Of a stretch of 64,000 nucleotides of DNA, positions 55,507 to 62,815 are shown in pieces (position 1 is the stretch's first letter; the number at the start of each line of letters is the position of its first letter). The notes beneath the pieces were generated by a model. It had not been told where the DNA came from and ran no database searches. It saw only the letters and a list, made by a program, of their open reading frames with translations. A program made the position numbers and the translations under genes. Source of the DNA: Trichlorobacter ammonificans (GTDB lineage Bacteria; Desulfobacterota; Desulfuromonadia; Geobacterales; Pseudopelobacteraceae); contig NZ_OW150024.1 of the NCBI RefSeq assembly GCF_933509905.1, positions 2,220,001 to 2,284,000 on the forward strand, in the 5' to 3' direction.

Positions 55507-56373
55507 ATGCATAGTGTGATACGTTTCATCCACCGCAGAGCAGCCGCGGCAGCAGTACCGTTCATTGCCCTATTGTTCCTGGCTTCAGCCGCGGCAGCAG
55601 CCGATCTGGGCCTGATCGAGCCCGCCACCCTTAAGGGGGCGGCAAACCGCTGGGTTGTCCTCGACGCCCGTCCCCCGGCGGAATGGGAGGCCGGCCATAT
55701 CCCCGGCGCCATCCCCTTTTCCTGGGAAACCTATACCCGCACCGACACCAAAGGGATCAAGTACAGCTCCTTTTCTCCCCAGGAACTGGCCGTCATTCTC
55801 GCCGGGCTGGGGATCGATGAGAAAACGCCGCTGGTAATCTACGGCGACGCCGACAAGAGCTGGGGGGGGGAAGGGTACAACGCCTGGCTGTTCTCATGGC
55901 TGGGACACAAGGGGCCGATCCGGATTCTGAACGGCGGCATCCAGGCCTGGCGTGCCCAGGGGTTCTCGCTGACCAAAGGGGCGGAACGCCCCCTTCCCGC
56001 CAGGGCCCGCTACCAGGTTGACCTGAAGCCCCAGTACGCGATCAGTACCGAAGAGGTGCAGCAGGCCGGGGGGAACTACACCCTGGTGGATACCCGTTCA
56101 ACCCTTGAGTGGCTGAAAGGAAGGATTCCGGGGGCGGTGCACATCCCCTGGGACGACTTCTATACCGGCAAGGAGCGCCGCCCCCTGTCCCAGGCCGAAC
56201 TGAGGAAACTGCTGGCAAAACATGGTGTGAACCCCGGCAAGCCGGTGGTCTTCTACTGCCTGGGCGGGGTCCGTTCCGCCTATGCCTGGCTGGTTGCCCG
56301 GCTGGCCGGCCTGCCCGACGCCAGAAACTACAAGGGGGGCTGGGCTGCCTGGGAAAAGCGGGGCGGCCAATGA
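55507..56373 (+). CDS. Periplasmic two-domain rhodanese (thiosulfate sulfurtransferase type)
   Basis: 288 aa. Signal peptide ends ASAAAAADLG. First domain VVLDARPPAEWEAGHIPGAIP without the active Cys; second domain VDTRSTLEWLKGRIPGAVHIPW with active loop CLGGVRSA. It is the second rhodanese of the cluster, soluble where the first is a lipoprotein. Confidence 0.9.
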   Translation: MHSVIRFIHRRAAAAAVPFIALLFLASAAAAADLGLIEPATLKGAANRWVVLDARPPAEWEAGHIPGAIPFSWETYTRTDTKGIKYSSFSPQELAVILAGLGIDEKTPLVIYGDADKSWGGEGYNAWLFSWLGHKGPIRILNGGIQAWRAQGFSLTKGAERPLPARARYQVDLKPQYAISTEEVQQAGGNYTLVDTRSTLEWLKGRIPGAVHIPWDDFYTGKERRPLSQAELRKLLAKHGVNPGKPVVFYCLGGVRSAYAWLVARLAGLPDARNYKGGWAAWEKRGGQ

Positions 56374-56897
56374 CCACGCGGCAGCTGCGGATTGTTCCGG
56401 CGCTGCTGCTCGTTGCGGCACTGCTGGGCACTGCCTGGCCGCTTCCCGGCGCAGCAGCGCCGAAACCGGCGAAGCAGGCACCGGCACCGGTGGTCAGCGG
56501 CAAGAAGAAGCTGCTGTTCTTTGCCAAGAACCCCGCCACCTGGAAGATCGTCAAGGGGGGAGGCCACGCCAAGATGGTCTACCACGCCGCCAGCGGTGCC
56601 TTCACCCTGACTGCGGCGGGGCTGCGGCCCGACAGCGCCTATACCCTGATCCGTTTTGCCGGTGAGGCCCCGAAGGTGGAACTGCTGGCCGCCGGCGAGA
56701 GCGACCGCAAAGGCGGGCTGAAACTGGCCGGCACCTGGCACGACTGGACCAAAAAGTTCTGGATAGTGCCCACGAGCGATGTCAACGGCACCATCGGGGG
56801 GAGCGGCACCCTGACCGCCTGGCGGCCGAAGCTCTACCTGTTTGAGGAAAAGGAACTGGGGATTCCCTGTAACTGCCCGGAGCCGGACGAACCGTGA
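56370..56897 (+). CDS. Secreted protein of unknown function
   Basis: 175 aa from the ATG overlapping the rhodanese stop (ATGA). Signal peptide (VPALLLVAALLGTAWPLPGAAA), basic linker, then a beta-rich domain with GKKKLLFFAKNPATWKIVKGGGHAKMVYHAASGAFTLTAAGLRP and a C-terminal GIPCNCPEPDEP with two cysteines. The strand pattern recalls secreted superoxide-binding or CHRD-like beta-sandwiches, but I recognise no family. Confidence 0.75.
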   Translation: MTTRQLRIVPALLLVAALLGTAWPLPGAAAPKPAKQAPAPVVSGKKKLLFFAKNPATWKIVKGGGHAKMVYHAASGAFTLTAAGLRPDSAYTLIRFAGEAPKVELLAAGESDRKGGLKLAGTWHDWTKKFWIVPTSDVNGTIGGSGTLTAWRPKLYLFEEKELGIPCNCPEPDEP

Positions 56898-56905
56898 TGT
56901 CTCGA

Positions 56906-57027
56906 GCCGATTCCCTATCAAAGCGTCTTCTTCGTTGGCTCGTCATCGGCTCCTCGACGTATTGGCATATACGCCTGCGTCGCCGATTTCCTCACCGCCT
57001 TGAATCCATCTTCGATCTGGAATCGGC
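56906..57027 (+). repeat. Repeat family B, copy 2, abutting the GT2 start codon
   Basis: About 122 bases with ends GCCGATTCCCTATCAAAG and TTCGATCTGGAATCGGC. The body matches the 52595 copy. Its last base is directly before the ATG of the GT2 gene, so the element supplies the ribosome-binding region. Confidence 0.85.
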
Positions 57028-58509
57028 ATGAATGAGTTTCTTTCCTTACTGACGCGACTCTGCACCGTTGTCCACTTCACCGCGCTTTTGGGGCTGTGTT
57101 TGTACGGCCTGCATCGGCTCTGGCTGATCTGGTGTCTCGTTACCATGAAAAAGGAGGAGGCGCAGCCGGTCCCCTTCAACGCCGACGAGCAGCTTCCCCG
57201 GGTCACGGTGCAGTTGCCGCTCTACAACGAGCGGTTTGTGGCGGCACGCCTGCTGGATGCGGCGGCCCGGCTGGACTGGCCGTCCCACCGGCTGGAAATC
57301 CAGGTGCTGGACGATTCCGACGACGACACCGTGCTGCTGGTGGACGAGCGGGTTGCCCACTGGCAGCGGCAGGGGGTCGCCATCACCGTGGTGCGGCGGG
57401 ACGGACGGGAGGGGTACAAGGCCGGAGCCCTGGCTGCCGGCATGGCACAGGCGCGGGGGGAATTCATCGCCGTGTTCGATGCCGACTTCATTCCACCGGT
57501 TGATTTCTTAAAAGCCACCATCCCCTGGTTCCGGGATTCCGGTGTCGGCATGGTGCAGACCCGCTGGAGTTTCTGCAATACCGACCACTCCTGGTTTACC
57601 GGCATCCAGGCCCTGCTCTTGGGCCCCCATTTCAGTATCGAGCACCTGGTGCGCTATCGCCGGGGCTGGTTCTTCAACTTCAACGGCACCGCCGGAGTCT
57701 GGCGGCGCCGCGCCATCGAGACCGCCGGCGGCTGGCAGGCGGATACCGTCACCGAGGACCTGGACCTGAGCTACCGCGCCCAGCTGGCCGGTTGGCGCTT
57801 CATCTACCGGGAAGAGTACCGGGTGCCGTCGGAGCTGCCGGTGACCATGGCGGCCCTGCGCAGCCAGCAGCAGCGCTGGGCCAAGGGTTCGATCCAGACC
57901 GCCCGCAAGATTCTCCCCCGCCTGTTGCGGGCGCCGCTGCCCCTGGCGGTAAAGGCCGAGGCAGCGGCCCACCTGACTGCCAACATCTACTGGCTGCTGG
58001 GCCTGATCGTCATGGTGACCCTCTACCCCGCCGTGGTCTGGCGGGTGGGGATCGGCCTGCACCAGCTGCTGCGGATCGACCTGCCGCTCTTCCTGGCGGC
58101 CAGCGGCGCAATTTTAAGCTACTTCCTGCTCTATGCCCTGCGCAACGGCGGCGCCGGCCTGCGGCACGTGCTGCTGCTGCCGCTTCTGACCGCGGGCCTG
58201 GCCCCCGGCATTTCCCTGGCGGTGCTCAGCGGCCTGTTCCAGCGGGGGGGCGTGTTTGAGCGAACGCCGAAGTTCGGGGTGCGCGGACGGGAGCGGCTGC
58301 CGGGGCTGGCCTTTCTCTACCGCCAGAAGAGTGTGCCGTACATCGCGGTCAACCTGGCGCTCATTCTCTACGCGCTGCTGCCGATCTCCTTTGCCTGGCA
58401 GCGGGAGACCTGGTTCGCCCTGCCGCTGTTCATGGTATTCCCCCTCGGCTTTGCCGTGACCGCGGCCAAGGATATCGCCGAGACGCTGACACCCCGCAGC
58501 GCAGCCTGA
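57028..58509 (+). CDS. Processive GT2 glycosyltransferase (cellulose-synthase/CslA type)
   Basis: 493 aa. GT-A motifs: VQVLDDSDDDT, FDADFIPP, TEDLDLSYRAQLAGW and QQQRWAKGS (QxxRW), the pattern of processive beta-glycan synthases. There is one N-terminal helix and four to five helices after residue 310. It resembles the glucomannan/CslA-like bacterial group. The start codon follows repeat B without a clear Shine-Dalgarno. It may extend a glycan on the carrier made by the DPM1-like enzyme. Confidence 0.88.
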   Translation: MNEFLSLLTRLCTVVHFTALLGLCLYGLHRLWLIWCLVTMKKEEAQPVPFNADEQLPRVTVQLPLYNERFVAARLLDAAARLDWPSHRLEIQVLDDSDDDTVLLVDERVAHWQRQGVAITVVRRDGREGYKAGALAAGMAQARGEFIAVFDADFIPPVDFLKATIPWFRDSGVGMVQTRWSFCNTDHSWFTGIQALLLGPHFSIEHLVRYRRGWFFNFNGTAGVWRRRAIETAGGWQADTVTEDLDLSYRAQLAGWRFIYREEYRVPSELPVTMAALRSQQQRWAKGSIQTARKILPRLLRAPLPLAVKAEAAAHLTANIYWLLGLIVMVTLYPAVVWRVGIGLHQLLRIDLPLFLAASGAILSYFLLYALRNGGAGLRHVLLLPLLTAGLAPGISLAVLSGLFQRGGVFERTPKFGVRGRERLPGLAFLYRQKSVPYIAVNLALILYALLPISFAWQRETWFALPLFMVFPLGFAVTAAKDIAETLTPRSAA

Positions 58510-58563
58510 ACCGGCCCGCTGGCGGGAAACGGACCGGCGCAGACTGCGGCGCGGCCTGACACA

Positions 58564-58577
58564 TGAACATTTATTCA
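58564..58577 (+). promoter_or_regulatory. SmtB/ArsR-type operator
   Basis: TGAACA-TT-TATTCA, the 6-2-6 core of SmtB/ArsR sites, with flanking A/T. It lies 28 bases before the chosen ArsR start. Confidence 0.75.
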
Positions 58578-58604
58578 TATAAACAGTTCTGCCGGAAGAT
58601 CGTC

Positions 58605-58907
58605 ATGACCGTTCACGCGGAAACCATCTCCTACTGCGCCAGACGGCTGAAGGCCCTGTCCGACCCCACCCGCTGGGCCATCGTGGCGGCCCTGGCCGAC
58701 GGTCCCCGCCTGCTGGCCGACCTGCAGACCGAGCTGCAGATCGAGCAGACCTTGCTGTCCCATCATCTGAAGGTCCTGCGGGACGAGGAGCTGGTGGTGT
58801 CGATGCGGGAAGGCAGGCTGCTGCGCTGCCGACTGGCGGACGACGTCACCCTGCCGGCGGGGCGGCGTGGGATCGACCTGGGCTGCTGCCGCCTGGAACT
58901 CAATTGA
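58605..58907 (+). CDS. ArsR/SmtB-family regulator
   Basis: 100 aa from ATG 58605; an upstream in-frame ATG lies within the operator and is less likely. The winged helix is LKALSDPTRWAIVAALADGP, recognition helix IEQTLLSHHLKVLRDEELVVS, then MREGRLLRCRL. It lacks the CVC motif of the classical arsenic site but ends in a vicinal pair GCC (C94, C95), with C11 and C75 elsewhere, as in the Acidithiobacillus-type ArsR. Likely senses a thiophilic metal or metalloid. Its operator suggests autoregulation. Confidence 0.88.
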   Translation: MTVHAETISYCARRLKALSDPTRWAIVAALADGPRLLADLQTELQIEQTLLSHHLKVLRDEELVVSMREGRLLRCRLADDVTLPAGRRGIDLGCCRLELN

Positions 58908-58909
58908 CA

Positions 58910-59028
58910 GGTTGCTCAAAAACAGCCCTCTCGCCGCCGTCCTCGCCAGCCCCTGTGTGCGGTGTCGCGCTGCTACGCCTCCGCGGGGCTGGCTGCGGGT
59001 GCGACGATCTGACTATTTTTGAGCAACC
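58910..59028 (+). repeat. Repeat family A, full copy (119 bases)
   Basis: Perfect ends GGTTGCTCAAAAA and TTTTTGAGCAACC. The body matches the 34431 copy. It starts three bases after the arsR stop and separates it from the transporter genes. Confidence 0.9.
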
Positions 59029-59068
59029 CCGGCCTGACAATGCTGTTCAACGAGAAAGGAACTTCACC

Positions 59069-60079
59069 ATGAAATCCAGTCGCCTCATCACCATCATCTG
59101 CGCTCTGCTGGCCCTGACCGCCGGAGGGGTCTTCGCAGCCCAGACCGTCATCCAGTACGACTGCATCCCCAACTACGCCAACTGGGGCGGCGTGACCAAG
59201 GCCTACCAGCAGCGGACCGGCGTGGTGGTTCCTCCGGATATGAAGGGGTCCAGCCCCAGCATGGCCGCCCTGGAGGCAGAACGAAACAACCCCAAGGCCG
59301 ACTGCGTCTACTATTCCGGGGCCATCGGGTACCAGGCCGCCTCCAAGGGTCTCCACGACAGCTACAAGCCCAAAGGGTGGGAGAAAATCCCGGCCGGCCT
59401 GAAAGATCCCAACGGTACCTGGTGGACCGTGCATACCGGTCATATCGCCATCCTGGTGAACACCGCCGCGCTGAAGGGCAAGCCGGTCCCCCGCTCCTTT
59501 GCCGATCTGCTCAAGCCGATCTACCAGGGGATGGTGGTCTATGACGACCCGCGCTTCAACGGCACCGGCTTCACCTTCGTGGCCGGCATCAGCACCGTGC
59601 TGGGGGGCAAGGATCTCACCGCCGGATTCGACTATTTGAAGAAACTGGATGCCAACATCCTCAAGTACAACAAGGACAACATCTATAACGAACTGCTGCG
59701 GGGCGAGGTGCCGATCTGGATCAATGCCGACGGCAACGGCCTGAAGGCAAAGCATGTGGACAAAGGGAGCATCGAGGTGGTCATCCCGGCGGAGGGGACC
59801 ATCACCATGCCGCTGGTCATGGCGCTGGTCAAGGGGGCGCCCCGCAAGGAGGCGGCCCAGAACTACCTGGACTGGCTGCTCGGCGACGAGGCCCAGCGCC
59901 TGATGGCCGAATCGTTCTTCCAGCCGGTGATGCCGGTGAAACTGGACCCGGCGCTCCAGGCCAAGTTTCCTCCAAAAAGCGCTTATGCCAAGGCCAAAGT
60001 AATCCCCCTGGACCGGATGGCTGCCCAGGCCGACAACATCAAGAAACGTTGGGAACGCGAGATCGAGGGAGGCCGGTAA
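59069..60079 (+). CDS. ABC transporter periplasmic binding protein (COG1840-type)
   Basis: 336 aa. Signal peptide ends TAGGVFAAQTV. Type II binding fold with ADCVYYSGAIGYQAASKG, the ligand region GTWWTVHTGHIAILVNTAALKGKPVPRSFADLLKPIYQG and NAAQN-type YLDWLLGDEAQRL near the C-terminus. COG1840 proteins bind Fe3+, phosphonates or phosphosugars. Start 59069 has AAAGGA upstream. The regulator before it is ArsR, which may hint at an oxyanion or metal. Confidence 0.85.
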   Translation: MKSSRLITIICALLALTAGGVFAAQTVIQYDCIPNYANWGGVTKAYQQRTGVVVPPDMKGSSPSMAALEAERNNPKADCVYYSGAIGYQAASKGLHDSYKPKGWEKIPAGLKDPNGTWWTVHTGHIAILVNTAALKGKPVPRSFADLLKPIYQGMVVYDDPRFNGTGFTFVAGISTVLGGKDLTAGFDYLKKLDANILKYNKDNIYNELLRGEVPIWINADGNGLKAKHVDKGSIEVVIPAEGTITMPLVMALVKGAPRKEAAQNYLDWLLGDEAQRLMAESFFQPVMPVKLDPALQAKFPPKSAYAKAKVIPLDRMAAQADNIKKRWEREIEGGR

Positions 60080-60955
60080 GTGTCCGTTTCCGGCTGCCTG
60101 CCGGCGGAGCGGCGGCGCCCGAACGGGGCGCTGCTGCTCTGCCTCCCCCTGTTGCTGCTGGTGCTGGCGTTGCTGGCCTGGCCCCTGGCGCACCTCCTCC
60201 GGCAGAGCCTGCTGCTGACGGATGCTCCGGCAGCAGGGCTCACGCTGGCAAACTACCGGGAGCTGTTCGCCGTGCCCCGCTACCGTCATGCCCTGCTCTG
60301 GTCCCTGGAGCTTTCCCTGGCGGTGGCGGCCGGTTCCACCCTGCTCTGCCTGGCGCCGGCCTGGCTGTTCACCCGCTATGACTTTCGCGGCAAACGGCTC
60401 ATGCGCGCCGTCCTGACCCTGCCCATGACCTTTTCCGGCATGATCGTCGGCTTCCTGATGGTGATCATGCTGGGGCGAACCGGCTTCATCCCCCAGCTGC
60501 TGGAGGGGGTGACCGGCACACCCTCCCTGAGCGGCGCCGCCTACCGTTTTCCCGGCCTGATCCTGGCCTATCTCTACTTTGAGATCCCCCGGGCCACCCT
60601 GACCCTGGAATCGGCGCTGGCCAAGCTGGACAGCCGCCTGGAACAGGCGGCCCGCAGCCTGGGGGCCAATCGCCGGCAGCGGTTGTGCCTGGTGGTGCTG
60701 CCGCTCATCCGTCCGGCGCTGCTCTCCACCTTTGCGCTCACCTTCAGCGTCTCCCTGGGCTCCTTCGGCGTGCTGCTGGTGCTTTCCATCCGCCGCTTCA
60801 CCCTGCTTCCCCTGGAGATTTTCACCCAGTACATGGCCCCGCCCAGTGACCACGGCATTGCCGCCGCCATGTCACTGACGCTGCTGGCGGCGGCCTTCGG
60901 CACCGGCTACGGGCTGCGCCGCCTGGCGCGCCGCCAGGAGGCGGCCAATGGGTAA
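60080..60955 (+). CDS. ABC transporter permease 1
   Basis: 291 aa, GTG start directly behind the binding-protein stop (TAAGTG). Six membrane helices; the EAA loop is EQAARSLGANRRQRLCLVVLPLIRPALLSTF. PotB/AEP-permease type. Overlaps permease 2 by eight bases. Confidence 0.9.
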   Translation: MSVSGCLPAERRRPNGALLLCLPLLLLVLALLAWPLAHLLRQSLLLTDAPAAGLTLANYRELFAVPRYRHALLWSLELSLAVAAGSTLLCLAPAWLFTRYDFRGKRLMRAVLTLPMTFSGMIVGFLMVIMLGRTGFIPQLLEGVTGTPSLSGAAYRFPGLILAYLYFEIPRATLTLESALAKLDSRLEQAARSLGANRRQRLCLVVLPLIRPALLSTFALTFSVSLGSFGVLLVLSIRRFTLLPLEIFTQYMAPPSDHGIAAAMSLTLLAAAFGTGYGLRRLARRQEAANG

Positions 60956-61763
60956 CAAAACCGGTTTCATCCTCTGCCTGACCGTCACCGGCGGCCTGAT
61001 GGCCTTCATCCTGCTGCCGCTGGTGGTGGTCCTGTCGGGCTCCTTCCTCAACCCCTCCCTGGTGGGACTGTCCTCCGACCTCTGGTCCGGAGCACAGCAT
61101 GCCATCTTCGACTTCAGCGCTTTCGGCTACCTGATGGCAAGCTACGGCGACTGGGTACTCTTCAGCCTGCAACTGGCCGTTGCCTGCGTGCTTATCTGCC
61201 TGCTGACGGCGGTGCCGGCCGGCTACGCCCTGGCGCGTCATCCCTTTCCGGGCTCGCGGCTGGTGGAGGAGTTCGTGCTGCTGCCCCTCTCCCTGCCGGG
61301 CATCACCCTCTCCATCGGGCTTTTGACCGCCTACGGCGAACTGCGGGGCCCGTTGCTGGTGCTGTTCGGCCACCTGCTCTACACGCTCCCCTTCATGCTC
61401 AAGGTGGTGACCGCCACCCTGCGCAGCTTCGACGTGGAGCGGCTCGAAAACGCCGCCCGCACCATGGGGGCCTCCCGGTACCAGCGGCTGTTCCTGGTGG
61501 TGCTGCCCAACCTGCGGCACGCCATGATGGTGGGATCGCTGCTGGTGTTCGCCGTCTCCTGGGGGGAGTTCAACGTCAGCTTTCTGCTGAACCGCGGCCG
61601 CCCCCAGACCTTTCCGGCAGTGCTCTACGACACCTACACCAACCAGAGCATCCAGATCTCCAGCGCCGCCACCACCATCTTTCTCGCCATCGTCATCCCC
61701 GCCGTGCTGGCCATCCAGTGGCTTGGCGGCAAGGAATCCACGGACATGGAGCAGGGCGCATGA
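60948..61763 (+). CDS. ABC transporter permease 2
   Basis: 271 aa, six helices, EAA loop ENAARTMGASRYQRLFLVVLPNLRHAMMVG. PotC type partner. Its stop overlaps the ATPase start (ATGA). Confidence 0.9.
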   Translation: MGNKTGFILCLTVTGGLMAFILLPLVVVLSGSFLNPSLVGLSSDLWSGAQHAIFDFSAFGYLMASYGDWVLFSLQLAVACVLICLLTAVPAGYALARHPFPGSRLVEEFVLLPLSLPGITLSIGLLTAYGELRGPLLVLFGHLLYTLPFMLKVVTATLRSFDVERLENAARTMGASRYQRLFLVVLPNLRHAMMVGSLLVFAVSWGEFNVSFLLNRGRPQTFPAVLYDTYTNQSIQISSAATTIFLAIVIPAVLAIQWLGGKESTDMEQGA

Positions 61764-62800
61764 ACCTACCGATAGCGGCACGCAACCTCAGAAAAACCTA
61801 CGGCACGGTCACGGCGGTGCATGATTTCAGCCACGACTTTGTGCCGGGCCGGATCACCACCATCCTGGGGCCCAGCGGCTCGGGCAAGTCAACGCTGCTG
61901 GCCATGCTGGCCGGACTGGCGAAACCGGACAGCGGCACCGTGCTGCTGGACGGCAAGAACATTACCGATCTACCGGCGGAGCGGCGCGACTTCGGTCTGG
62001 TCTTCCAGAACTACGCCCTTTTCCCCCACCTCACCGTGGTGGAGAACGTCGCCTTCGGCCTGCGGGTACGGGGTGTGGGACGGCCGGAGCGGCTGAAGCA
62101 GGCAACGGCGGCCCTGGAGAAGGTCCGGATAGCGCACCTGGCCCAGCGGCGTATTCATCAGATCTCCGGCGGCGAGCAGCAGCGGGCGGCCCTGGCCCGT
62201 GCCCTGGCCTTTCAGCCCCGGGTGCTGCTGCTGGACGAACCGTTGTCGGCCCTGGACGCCAAGTTACGGGAGGGGTTGCGGGAGGAGCTGGGACGCCTGC
62301 TGCGGGAATGCGACCTCACGACCGTGTACGTGACCCATGACCAGAGCGAGGCGATGGGCATGGGAGACCAGCTGCTCATCATGCGCGACGGCCGGATCGA
62401 GCAGTCCGGTTCCCCCCAGGAGGTCTACGCACGGCCCCGGACCCCCTTTGTAGCCTCATTTCTCGGTTCGGCCAACCTGCTCGACGGCCACTGCCTGCCC
62501 GACGGCAACGGGGTGACGCTGCGGCTTTCCTTCGGCGAGTTCACCCTGCCGCCGGCACCAGCGGCCGGCCCCTGCCGGGTGGTGGTCCGGCCGGAGGACA
62601 TTGCCGTTGCCGATGACGGCCCGGTGCGGGGCGAGGTCCTGACCGCCGTCTTCCTGGGCAGTCAGGTACGGCTGACCGTGGCCCTGGCCGGAACAACACT
62701 GACCGTGGACACGTCCAACGACATCGCTCCTACCCCCGGTAGCAGCATTGCGCTGCGGTTTCAGCACAGGAAGTTCCATCTCCTGCAGCCGGAGGTGTGA
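61760..62800 (+). CDS. ABC transporter ATPase (with TOBE domain)
   Basis: 346 aa. Walker A GPSGSGKSTLL, signature ISGGEQQRAALARAL, Walker B LLLDEPLSALDAKL, switch His in VTHDQSEA, and a C-terminal TOBE domain (GEVLTAVFLGSQVRLTVAL, VVRPEDIAV). Last gene of the importer, convergent with the GT87 gene. Confidence 0.93.
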   Translation: MNLPIAARNLRKTYGTVTAVHDFSHDFVPGRITTILGPSGSGKSTLLAMLAGLAKPDSGTVLLDGKNITDLPAERRDFGLVFQNYALFPHLTVVENVAFGLRVRGVGRPERLKQATAALEKVRIAHLAQRRIHQISGGEQQRAALARALAFQPRVLLLDEPLSALDAKLREGLREELGRLLRECDLTTVYVTHDQSEAMGMGDQLLIMRDGRIEQSGSPQEVYARPRTPFVASFLGSANLLDGHCLPDGNGVTLRLSFGEFTLPPAPAAGPCRVVVRPEDIAVADDGPVRGEVLTAVFLGSQVRLTVALAGTTLTVDTSNDIAPTPGSSIALRFQHRKFHLLQPEV

Positions 62801-62815
62801 GCAGGCTGACGGACG

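Noticed and set aside
58973-60853. 626-codon minus-strand frame
   Set aside because: Antisense to the ABC transporter genes and repeat A; Gly/Gln/His-rich shadow.
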